NCBI GenBank assembly: GCA_016717595.1
Contig: JADKFE010000030.1
Coordinates: 39,297-103,296, forward strand
Direction of reading: 5' to 3'
DNA from: Deltaproteobacteria bacterium
GTDB lineage: Bacteria; Myxococcota_A; UBA796; CAJQPC01
Length of the DNA stretch: 64,000 nucleotides
Made by a program: the position numbers and the translations under genes. The notes beneath the pieces are model-generated. The model ran no database searches. It was given only the letters and a program-made list of their open reading frames with translations, and was not told the DNA's origin. Shown in pieces: positions 36,620-44,401 of this stretch (position 1 is its first letter; every line of letters begins with the position of its first letter).

Positions 36620-37099
36620 TCAGCAAAGCCACAGAAGGCTGTACTGAATCGGGCCCGTGGCGCCCTCCATCTCAAAGTCGTCTCCGGCCTCTAGCTCCAA
36701 GAGCCCCTCGCCCATCGGCGACGAGGGGCTGATGACCCGCACCGAGACGCCGTGAAGCTCGATTCGCCCGCCGCCGACCGGCGCGATGAACAGCAGCTCA
36801 CGCCTTGGGCCGTCCACCTCCACCAAGGCGCCGACCTGGGCGGTGGGCGGGTTGAGGGGCAGGTTTGGGTCAAAGAGCTGATACCAGGCCGCGAGCTGGC
36901 GCAGCTCAGCCACACGCCAGGCCTGGCCGCGGGCGAGGTAGCTCGCCTCGGTGGCCCGGGTGTCGTACTTGCCTTCAGAGCGGGTCTCCGCCGAGGACGC
37001 CTCGTCTCGGGCCATGGCGGCCACGGACTCGACGGCGTGCAGCTCAGCGTTCAGGGCGTCGCGCAAGGCGGCGACGACCTCTTGTTTGGTGGGGCGCAT
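36620..37099 (-). CDS. GreA/GreB-family-like transcription factor
   Basis: About 159 residues. The N-terminal half is a charged helical region with the block EGKYDTRATEASYLARGQ, which recurs in a divergent clade of GreA/GreB-related proteins; the C-terminal half has the FKBP-like beta domain ending VISPSSPMGEGLLELEAGDD, matching the SP-x-G-x-A/G-L-L...G-D ending of Gre factors. True GreA/B rescue backtracked RNA polymerase through an acidic coiled-coil tip; this tip cannot be confirmed here, so the protein might bind polymerase without cleavage stimulation. ATG at 37097-37099 (a GTG lies one codon upstream). It converges with proS, 22 bases away. Confidence 0.68.
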   Translation of the reverse strand: MRPTKQEVVAALRDALNAELHAVESVAAMARDEASSAETRSEGKYDTRATEASYLARGQAWRVAELRQLAAWYQLFDPNLPLNPPTAQVGALVEVDGPRRELLFIAPVGGGRIELHGVSVRVISPSSPMGEGLLELEAGDDFEMEGATGPIQYSLLWLC

Positions 37100-37177
37100 C
37101 ACGCCGCTCTAACCCGGAGGCAGGCGCCGCGCCGGGGGCTGGGATAGTGGACCTCACCACCTACGCCCGGAGCCCCT

Positions 37178-38254
37178 ATGTCGGCGCGGAAACTCCTGCT
37201 CCTCTCGACCTTCACCGCCTCGCTCATCGCCTGCGCGGAGACCCCCACCCCGCCGCCGGCCCCGATGGTCGGCCCCGTCGCGCCCGTGGCGGTGGCGATG
37301 CCGAGCTACCCCCATGAGCTCGGCGCCATGGTCATCCCCGCCGACAACCCCCAGACCGACGCCAAGGTGAAGCTCGGTCACCAGCTCTTCTTCGACAGCC
37401 GCCTCTCGAAGGACGGCTCGCGGTCTTGTTACTCCTGCCACCTCAACGAGGACGGCAACGGCGGCCACGACCCCATCGCCGTCGGCGCCGGGGGCAAGGT
37501 GCTCACCCGCCACAGCCCGGTCATCTGGAACGTCGGCCATCTCGGCGCGTTTTATTGGGACGGCCGCTCAGACAGCTTAGAGGCCCAAGCCACCGCGGCC
37601 TGGGCCGGCGGCAACATGGGCGTAGGCAAAGAGAACCTCGACGCCAAGGCCGCGGAGATCGCCGCCGTCGCCGGGTACGCCGCGCAGTTCAACGAGGTCT
37701 TCCCCGGCGAAGGGGTGACGCCCACCACCATCGTCAAGGCCCTGTCCGCGTATGAGCGCACCTTGGTCTGTGACAACACCGCGTTTGACCGCTTCGCCAA
37801 AGGGGACGCCGCGGCGCTGGACGACGCCCAGCGCGCCGGGTTGGAGCTGTTTATGGGCAAAGCCGCCTGCGCGAGCTGCCACGCCCCGCCACATTTCTCC
37901 ATCGCGTACGGTGGCCCCGGGGTGTACTTCAACGTGGGCATCGGCACACAGAGCGCCTCGCCAGAGAGCGTCGATGTGGGCCGCATGAGCGTCACCAAGG
38001 CCGAGTCCGACTGGGCGGCGTTTAAGGTGCCCAGCCTACGCAACGTCTCCAAGAGCGCGCCGTACTTCCACGACGGCTCCGTGGCCGACCTCAAGGGCGC
38101 CGTGCGGCTGATGGCGGCGGGCGGCATGCCCAACAAGAACCTCAGCCCGCTGATGGTGGATCGGGGCCTCACCGACGCCGAGCTAGACAGCATCGTCGCC
38201 TTCTTGGGCGCGCTGGACTGCGCGAAGGGTCTGGAGCAGCCGACCTTGCCCTAG
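37178..38254 (+). CDS. Di-haem cytochrome c peroxidase (CcpA/MauG-type)
   Basis: A 358-residue periplasmic protein that reduces hydrogen peroxide with electrons from small cytochromes. Signal peptide ending in SLIAC suggests a lipid anchor at Cys19. Two c-type haem sites: CYSCH (84-88) and CASCH (231-235), at the spacing usual for this family. LGHQLFFDSRLSKDGSRSC before the first haem and FKVPSLRNVSKSAPYFHDGS near residue 275-295 are family signatures. The ATG at 37178 lies 79 bases from the divergent Gre-like gene. MauG-like tryptophan-modifying roles cannot be excluded, but the plain peroxidase is more likely. Confidence 0.88.
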   Translation: MSARKLLLLSTFTASLIACAETPTPPPAPMVGPVAPVAVAMPSYPHELGAMVIPADNPQTDAKVKLGHQLFFDSRLSKDGSRSCYSCHLNEDGNGGHDPIAVGAGGKVLTRHSPVIWNVGHLGAFYWDGRSDSLEAQATAAWAGGNMGVGKENLDAKAAEIAAVAGYAAQFNEVFPGEGVTPTTIVKALSAYERTLVCDNTAFDRFAKGDAAALDDAQRAGLELFMGKAACASCHAPPHFSIAYGGPGVYFNVGIGTQSASPESVDVGRMSVTKAESDWAAFKVPSLRNVSKSAPYFHDGSVADLKGAVRLMAAGGMPNKNLSPLMVDRGLTDAELDSIVAFLGALDCAKGLEQPTLP

Positions 38255-38320
38255 GGTTGTGCGCCGCCGCCTGCACCGCGGCTGCACACACGCTGCACGG
38301 ACGCGCCTGAGACTCTCCCC

Positions 38321-38348
38321 GGCGCCGCCTCACACCCGAGGCGGCGCC
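38321..38348. promoter_or_regulatory. Perfect 11-pair hairpin upstream of the 38366 gene
   Basis: GGCGCCGCCTC (38321-38331) and GAGGCGGCGCC (38338-38348) form a perfect GC stem with a six-base loop, 17 bases before the start codon at 38366 and 66 bases after the peroxidase stop. No T-tract follows on either strand. It could slow transcription after the peroxidase gene or hide the ribosome site of the next gene. Confidence 0.5.
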
Positions 38349-38365
38349 GAGGCTACTCTGGGGGC

Positions 38366-39482
38366 ATGACGCTCACCTTCCTCCCCGCCGCTCTCCTCGT
38401 CAGCCTGCTCTCCTGCGCCGCCGCCGAGGAGGGCCCGCCGCCGCCGCCGCCGTTCACCGCAGAGCTCGCCGAGGGCGCCCGAGGCTGGGCAGACGCCGGG
38501 CTCAACGCTGAAGACTACGGCACCGGCGTCGCCCTCTTTGACGCGGAGTGGCTGTTCGGCACACAGATGATGACGGCCGTAGGTTTGGGCCAGCTCATCT
38601 TGCTCCACCCGGGCGAGCGCGCCGAGAGCTTGCCCAAGATGGAGCAGGCGCTCAACGCCATGCTCTCGGAGGAGGGCCTCGCGTTTGACAAGAAAAAATA
38701 CAGAGGAGTCGTCGATCAACGGGCGCCTCAAAGAGAACAAAGGCAGCGCCGCGCTCCTGGGCTATGGCGGCCTCGCCTTGGCCACCCACCGCGCGGTGAA
38801 TCCCGAGAGCGACCTCACCAAGACCGAGCAGGCCTGGGCCGAGGCCATCGCGCGTCGGCTCAAGACGGGCAAACTCATCGAGACCTACCCCAACGAGATC
38901 TACCCCGTGGACAACGCCGCGCTCATCGGCGCCTTGGCCCTGCACGACCAGGTCACCGGCGAGGACCACAGCGCGGCGATCAAGGCCGGGGTGACGGCGA
39001 TCAAACGAGCCGTCGATCCCAAGACCGGCCTGCTCATTCAGGCGATGCGCGCCAACGGCAAGGCGCTGGACACCCCCCGAGGCTCGGGCACCTTCTTGGC
39101 GAGCTGGTTTCTGGTCCGCGCCGACCCCGCGCTGGCCCGTGCCCTGTTTGACGCCGGGCGCCGGGAGCTTGAGGGCAGCGTGCTCGGACTGTACGCCATG
39201 CGCGAGCACCCCGCCGCCTACGCCGATCGTGGCGGCGACATCGACTCCGGCCCGCTCTTGATGGGCTACTCCGTCTCCGCCACGGGCTTCGCCATGGGCG
39301 CCGCCGCCGGGCTGGGTGAGCAGGAGATCGTCGAGGACATCCTGCGCACCGTACAGTTTGGCGGCCCCCTGGCGGTGAACGTCGTGCCCGGCCTCAAGGC
39401 CCCAAGCGGCGGCGGCGCCACCGGCTCACACCTCGGCGACGCCATCCTGTTGGCGATGGTCACCACGCCGGGGCGGCCTTGA
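38366..39482 (+). CDS. Lipoprotein with helical-barrel-like domain (frameshifted)
   Basis: About 371 residues once a one-base excess in the A6 run at 38693-38698 is corrected; the first frame ends its sensible sequence at GLAFDKK and the next frame continues with NTEESSINGRLKENKG to the stop at 39482. Signal peptide with lipobox LLSC (Cys17) and a Pro-rich linker. The body alternates helices and short Gly-rich turns (LLGYGGLALATHRAV, PVDNAALIGALALHD, GSGTFLASWFLVRAD, MGYSVSATGFAMGAA), as in alpha/alpha-barrel proteins such as glycoside-processing or linalool-dehydratase-like folds. No catalytic residues assigned. It follows the peroxidase on the same strand. Confidence 0.6.
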
Positions 39483-39504
39483 GCGCGGGTGGGTCAGCCC
39501 GCCC

Positions 39505-40038
39505 TCACCGCTGCTCATCCACAAGCTCAGGGTTCACGGTGAACGACGCCGTCGCGCTGAGCGCCTCCCCATAGGAGCGGCCGAGGCCGTCCACGAGCTG
39601 CACGGTGACGGTGTGGGCGCCGGGGCCCAAGGTGAGGCTCATCGCGCTGGCGCCGTCGTCGAGGTGGATGACCTGCTCACGGCGCGCGACCAGCTCGCCC
39701 GCCGGGACGGGTTTGCCGTCGGGCAAGACGACGGCGTAGCCTTGGCCGGGCGTGGGTGACCCGGCGGGGCCAAGGGTCAACCCGGTCGTGGAGAACGACA
39801 CCGCGACGGGGTTCTTGACGGTCTCGCCCTCGACGGGCGCGTTGACCACGAGGCGCGCCTCTTTGGGCGCCGGGACCGGCGGCGGCAGCACCTCGGGCGC
39901 GCTGCGCTGGCCGAGCTGCTCCCCGGGCGGCGGCAACGCGTCGGCGCCGGGCTGGGTGGGGCCTGGGTCTTGGGGCTCCACGGCGCCGGAGCAGGCGGTG
40001 AGCAGCGCGAGGGCGAGCGGGAGGATCCGAGGGCGCAT
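39505..40038 (-). CDS. DUF4399-like lipoprotein
   Basis: A 177-residue protein with signal peptide and lipobox LLTAC (Cys16), a Pro-rich linker (about 20-60), then a single beta-sandwich domain: VVNAPVEGETVKNPVAVSFSTTGL, the E-x-V-I-H-L-D-D-G segment and LTLGPGAHTVTVQLVDG. The pattern G-E-x-V-x-x-P-V... then x-H-x-x-x-G...LxPGxHTVxLxLxD is that of DUF4399. Such domains are found in secreted proteins of unknown function. It ends the minus-strand run that begins with yicC, 21 bases after the HEAT-like gene stop, with a weak ribosome site. Confidence 0.68.
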   Translation of the reverse strand: MRPRILPLALALLTACSGAVEPQDPGPTQPGADALPPPGEQLGQRSAPEVLPPPVPAPKEARLVVNAPVEGETVKNPVAVSFSTTGLTLGPAGSPTPGQGYAVVLPDGKPVPAGELVARREQVIHLDDGASAMSLTLGPGAHTVTVQLVDGLGRSYGEALSATASFTVNPELVDEQR

Positions 40039-40059
40039 GAGGTTCCGGAGGGTTTGCGC

Positions 40060-41394
40060 CTACTCCTTCATCTTCTTGAGCGCGAGGCCAGAGAGCACGG
40101 AGGAGACGTTCTTGTTTTTCGCGATCTTGGCCAGATCCGCCTTGGTGAGGTCTTTGAGCAGGCCAATGGAGATGTTCACCGGGACGCGCGGGTTGTTCGC
40201 CAGCGCGAGCTTGATGGGGTACTTCCGGATCGCCTCCTTGTCCATGCTGATCTCGCGGAACACCTCACGCGGCAGGTTGCGGTTGCCCGCCGCCGAGAGC
40301 AGCTCGTTGTCGCTCATTCGTTTGGAGCGCACAACCGCGATGACGACGACCTTGTTGCTGTCTCGCAGCAGAATCTTGCGCGCCTCGGCGTTGCCTAGGT
40401 ACGCGAGCTTGATCTTTTTGCCCGGCGACATCGCCTTGATCTGCTCGACGAGGGTGAGCTGCTCCTCAGCCGAGGTCTCGTCTTTGTCTTTGATCAGCTC
40501 CAACGGGAAACCCCAGGCGTCTTTGCCCAGGTCAACGGCGAAGCCCCCGCCGAGCTCTCCCAACGCTTGGCGTTTCTCGCGGCTGAGCTTGAGCGCCTCG
40601 GCCACCTCCGGGTTGGACATCGGCGACGGCAGGCCCGCCAAGGCCGCCTCCACCTCGGCCTCCACCGCCAGCCGCAGGGTCGTGGCCTCGTCCATCACCG
40701 GCGGCGGCGCACGTTTGGTCTTTGGCCGCGGCGGCGCGTCTTTGGGCGGCGGGGCCATCAGCGCCGCCTCGATGGCCTCGGCCTCGGCCTCGCTCAGCTC
40801 CCGCTCGGGCTCCTCCTCCTCGCTCGCCGCCGCCACCCCCGCCGCGGCTTTGGGGCCGCCGAGCTCTGGGGGCACCGTCGGCAGGCACCGATGCAGCTTG
40901 AGGAACGACGCCACGCGGTCACGATCCGCCGGGGTCACCCGGGGGTTCCGCAACAGCGCGAGGTAGATCGGCGGCGTGATGAGCAGGCGCTCTTGGTTAC
41001 GCAGCACGGCCTCGAACAGATTGCCCTCGGCGGCCTCAGCGATGCGCAGGCAGGTGCCGTCTTCAGCGTTGGTGACCTTGTAGATGGCCTCCATCAGCGC
41101 CTCATCTTCAGGGCGCTGCACGCTGAGCAGGTCGAGGAGCCGGGGGTGCGTGAGCTGGGTCACGCAGCGCACCAGGGTGTCCTCGGGCATGGTCTTGAGC
41201 GTCTTCATCGCCGCCCGGGAGACCTTTCGGTCGGCGTCGCCGATGAGCACAAACGCGAGGTTGACCAGGACCTCCGGGGCGAGGGGCAACAGACCCTTCG
41301 CCACGGCGAGGCGCGTGTTCAGCGGCGCGTCAGGCGAGACCTTCTCTTGGTGCTCCGGGGGGATCCCCAGGCGATCCAGAGCGAGCTGGGACAC
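40060..41394 (-). CDS. HEAT-like helical repeat protein
   Basis: A 444-residue cytoplasmic protein. Two helical-repeat blocks (about 20-165: LAVAKGLLPLAPEVLVNLAFVL; and about 320-440: KLALANNPRVPVNISIGLLKDL) flank an acidic and Pro-rich linker (about 185-240, EEEEPERELSEAEAEA). The C-terminal repeats with the LALANNPRVP pattern occur in many deltaproteobacterial proteins of unknown role. Starts with GTG 41392-41394, six bases after GGAG, 38 bases downstream of the EF-G-like gene stop; probably in the same transcript. Confidence 0.68.
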   Translation of the reverse strand: MSQLALDRLGIPPEHQEKVSPDAPLNTRLAVAKGLLPLAPEVLVNLAFVLIGDADRKVSRAAMKTLKTMPEDTLVRCVTQLTHPRLLDLLSVQRPEDEALMEAIYKVTNAEDGTCLRIAEAAEGNLFEAVLRNQERLLITPPIYLALLRNPRVTPADRDRVASFLKLHRCLPTVPPELGGPKAAAGVAAASEEEEPERELSEAEAEAIEAALMAPPPKDAPPRPKTKRAPPPVMDEATTLRLAVEAEVEAALAGLPSPMSNPEVAEALKLSREKRQALGELGGGFAVDLGKDAWGFPLELIKDKDETSAEEQLTLVEQIKAMSPGKKIKLAYLGNAEARKILLRDSNKVVVIAVVRSKRMSDNELLSAAGNRNLPREVFREISMDKEAIRKYPIKLALANNPRVPVNISIGLLKDLTKADLAKIAKNKNVSSVLSGLALKKMKE

Positions 41395-41432
41395 ACGGGC
41401 TCCGTGGGCGCGTCTTGCGCCCGGTGCTTCAT

Positions 41433-43535
41433 CTACTCGTCGTCGTCGTCGGCGCGACGGAACGGCGAGTCAGCGACGATCTTGTCCACGAGGTTCGTGG
41501 GCACATCTTCGTAGCCCTCAAAACCCGCGGTGTACACCCCTTTGCCGCCGGTCAATGACCGCAGCGTCGGCGCGTACCGCAGGATCTCCGCCAAGGGCAC
41601 CGCGGCCTGCACCACGGTGTTGCGGCCGCGGGTGTCGATGCCCAAGACGCGGCCGCGGCGGCTGGTGATGTCGCCCATCACGTCGCCCATGGTCTCTGAA
41701 GGCACGATGACCTCCAGCTTGTAGATCGGCTCCAAGAGCTTCACCCCGCCCTTCTGCATCGCGGCCTGCAGGCCCTTGGAGCCCGCCATCTGGAAGGCGA
41801 CGTCTTTGGAGTCAACGGGGTGGTACTTGCCGTCCTTGAGCGCCACACGCAGGTCTACGACGGGGTAGCCCGCCAAGGGGCCGGCCTCCATGCGGCGGCG
41901 CACGCCCTTCTCCACAGACGGGATGTACTGCCGGGGGATGGACCCGCCGAAGATCTCATCGGCGAACTCAAAGCCCGCGCCCCGGGCCAGGGGCTCCACA
42001 TCGAGGATACACACGCCGAACTGCCCGGCGCCGCCGGTCTGCTTCTTGTGTTTGCCCTCGATGGCGGTGACCTTTCGGCGGATCGTCTCGCGGTAGGGCA
42101 CGGCGGGGAGATCCGTGGTGACGTCCACCTTAAACTTGCGGCGCATCTTGTCGACGGCGAGGTCGAGGTGGGCCTGGCCCATGCCGCGCAAGACGAGGCG
42201 CTTGGAGAGGTCGTCATAGCCGATGCGCAGGCTGGGATCTTCGTCCATCAGGCGCTCGACCGCGGTCTTGAGCTTGTCTTCATCGGCGCGGCCGACGGGC
42301 TGCAGCGTGTAGTCCATCATCGGCGCGGGGTAGGTCACGCCCTCTAAGCGCAGGCGCTCGCCATGGTTGACAAGGGTGTCATTTGTGCGGGAACCCTTGA
42401 GCTTGGCCACGCCGACGATGTCGCCGAACACGCCGCGCTCGACGGCCTCACGGCCCAAGCCGCGCAGGGCGAACAGGCTGCCCAGACGTTCGCTCTCGCC
42501 GCTGGAGCTGTTCACCACCTGGCCATCACTGGGCACCTGGCCGGAGAACAGGCGCAGCACCGAGGCTTTGCCCGCGTGCTCGTCGATCTGGGTGCGGATG
42601 ATCTGGGCCACGAAGGCGCCGTCCGCGCTCGCCACCCAGTCCACGGGATCGCCGTTGGAGTCAATGGCGGCGGGCGCGGCGCGCTCCAAGGGGCTCGGCG
42701 CCGCCCACTGCAGCAGGTCCATCAAGGCGTGAACGCCGATGTTCCGGGTGGCGGAGGTGAAGATCACCGGCAGCACGCGGCCCTGCTTGAGCGCGTTGTG
42801 GAAACCTTGGCGCACCTCGGCGTCGCTGAGCTCGAAGGTGTCGAGGTACTTCTCTAAGAGCGCGTCGTCAGACGCCGCGACCACCTCGACCAAGGCGTCG
42901 ATGGCCACCTGGGCGTCGTCTTGAAGGGCGGCGGGGATGTCACCCTTCACGTAGCGGCCCGAGCCGTCGCGCTCGTACACGAGGCCTTTGCGCTGGAAGA
43001 GCGACACCACGCCGGTGTACTTGTCTTCAGCGCCGATGGGCAGGTTCAGAGGCACAGGCTTCACGCCCAAGACCTCCTCGATCTCCTTCAAGGTGGCGCG
43101 GGCATCAGCGCGCTCGCGGTCCATCTTGTTGATGACGAGGATCCGCGGCAGGCCCAGCTCTCCGGCGGCGTAGAACAGGCGCTCGGTCTGCACCTCAACG
43201 CCGTCGGGGGCGGAGATGACGATCACCGCCGCGTCGGCGCCGCGCAGGGCGGCGAAGGCGTCATAGACGAAGTTCGCGTCGCCGGGGGTGTCGATGACGT
43301 TGACCTTCACGCCCTCGTGCTCAAACCACGCGAAGGACGAGTTGATCGAGCCGCCGCGTTTGTGCTCTTCAGGCTCAAAGTCCAGGGTCGAGGACGGGCT
43401 GCCCGCCACGCCCAAGCGGCTGGTGGCGCCGCTCAGAAAGAGCATGGCCTCGGCGAGGGAGGTCTTGCCCGAGAAGCCGTGCCCCAACAGGGCCACGTTC
43501 CGGATCTTGTCGGAGGGGAAGGTGCTGCTCGGCAT
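41433..43535 (-). CDS. Elongation factor G paralogue (EF-G2-like)
   Basis: Translational GTPase of 700 residues. GTPase motifs: GHGFSGKT (18-25), DTPGD (82-86) and NKMD (136-139). The switch I segment is divergent (HKRGGSINSS, about 58-67) compared with the RGITI of canonical EF-G, which is the usual mark of the EF-G2 paralogues whose role is unclear. Domains II-V are present: RMDYTLQPVG-like segment, GMGQAHLDLAVDKMRRKF, and the C-terminal FGGSIPRQYIPSVEKG, ending in a short acidic tail. The ATG at 43533-43535 was chosen since upstream sequence overlaps coaX. It is probably not the main fusA, which normally sits with rpsL-rpsG. Confidence 0.87.
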   Translation of the reverse strand: MPSSTFPSDKIRNVALLGHGFSGKTSLAEAMLFLSGATSRLGVAGSPSSTLDFEPEEHKRGGSINSSFAWFEHEGVKVNVIDTPGDANFVYDAFAALRGADAAVIVISAPDGVEVQTERLFYAAGELGLPRILVINKMDRERADARATLKEIEEVLGVKPVPLNLPIGAEDKYTGVVSLFQRKGLVYERDGSGRYVKGDIPAALQDDAQVAIDALVEVVAASDDALLEKYLDTFELSDAEVRQGFHNALKQGRVLPVIFTSATRNIGVHALMDLLQWAAPSPLERAAPAAIDSNGDPVDWVASADGAFVAQIIRTQIDEHAGKASVLRLFSGQVPSDGQVVNSSSGESERLGSLFALRGLGREAVERGVFGDIVGVAKLKGSRTNDTLVNHGERLRLEGVTYPAPMMDYTLQPVGRADEDKLKTAVERLMDEDPSLRIGYDDLSKRLVLRGMGQAHLDLAVDKMRRKFKVDVTTDLPAVPYRETIRRKVTAIEGKHKKQTGGAGQFGVCILDVEPLARGAGFEFADEIFGGSIPRQYIPSVEKGVRRRMEAGPLAGYPVVDLRVALKDGKYHPVDSKDVAFQMAGSKGLQAAMQKGGVKLLEPIYKLEVIVPSETMGDVMGDITSRRGRVLGIDTRGRNTVVQAAVPLAEILRYAPTLRSLTGGKGVYTAGFEGYEDVPTNLVDKIVADSPFRRADDDDE

Positions 43536-43597
43536 CGGTGGGGCTCCAGCAGAGGGACGTGAGGTTCCGCTAGTGTAAACAGACCGATCCGCGCGGG

Positions 43598-44398
43598 TCA
43601 ACCGGGGGGGCGCTCGCGGTCCTCCCCGCGATTGAGCCGATACAGCCGGGAGAGGCCGCGCAGGGTCAGATCGGGGTCGATCTCGTCGATCTCTTCGCAG
43701 CTTCGGGCGACGAGGTGAGAGAAGCCGCCTGTGGCGACGCAGCGCACACCGCGGCCATCGGGCGGGGCGAGCTCTCGTTTGCAGTCTCGGGCGAGGCGAT
43801 CGACGAGGCCGAGGTAGCCGTAGAACAGGCCGGACTGCATCGCCTCGACGGTGTTGGCGCCGATGTGTTGTTTGGGCCGGGCGACCTCGACCCGGGGGAG
43901 CTTGCTCGTGCGCGCGACGAGGGCCTCGGCGGAGATGCGCAGGCCCGGGGCGATGACCCCGCCGACAAACTCACCCTGGGCGTTCACGCAGTCGAGCGTC
44001 GTGGCCGTGCCCAGATCGACCACGATGACCGGCCCACCAAAGCGGGTGAACGCGGCGACGGCGTTCACGATGCGGTCGCTGCCGACCTCGCGGGGGTTGT
44101 CGACCCGCAGCTTCAGGCCCGTGCGAAGGCCCCGGCCGACCACCAGGGGCGACTGGCCGAGGTAACGAAGGCTCGCCTTCTCAAACGTGTAGAGCGCGTC
44201 GGGCACCACACAGGAGACGATGACCCCGGTGACCTCCTCAGCGCGATACCCCCGCAGTCCGAGGAGCTGCACCACGGCGAGGCCCAGCTCATCGGTTGTG
44301 CGGGTGAGCGTCGTCACCCGCCACTGGTCGCGCAGGGTGTCGCCGGAGAGCAGGCCGATGGTGGTGTTGGTGTTGCCGACGTCGAAGGCGAGCAACAT
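43598..44398 (-). CDS. coaX: Type III pantothenate kinase
   Basis: Phosphorylates pantothenate in the first step of CoA synthesis; the type III enzyme is potassium-dependent and not inhibited by CoA. The 266 residues carry the ASKHA-fold motifs: DVGNTNTTIGL (6-16), DNPREVGSDRIVNA (about 99-112), DLGTATTLD (about 127-135) and GGVIAPGLRISAEAL. The start is three bases after the relA/spoT stop, consistent with one transcript. A PPC decarboxylase is present at 26.0 kb, so two steps of the same pathway lie in this window. Confidence 0.93.
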   Translation of the reverse strand: MLLAFDVGNTNTTIGLLSGDTLRDQWRVTTLTRTTDELGLAVVQLLGLRGYRAEEVTGVIVSCVVPDALYTFEKASLRYLGQSPLVVGRGLRTGLKLRVDNPREVGSDRIVNAVAAFTRFGGPVIVVDLGTATTLDCVNAQGEFVGGVIAPGLRISAEALVARTSKLPRVEVARPKQHIGANTVEAMQSGLFYGYLGLVDRLARDCKRELAPPDGRGVRCVATGGFSHLVARSCEEIDEIDPDLTLRGLSRLYRLNRGEDRERPPG

Positions 44399-44401
44399 TT
44401 G

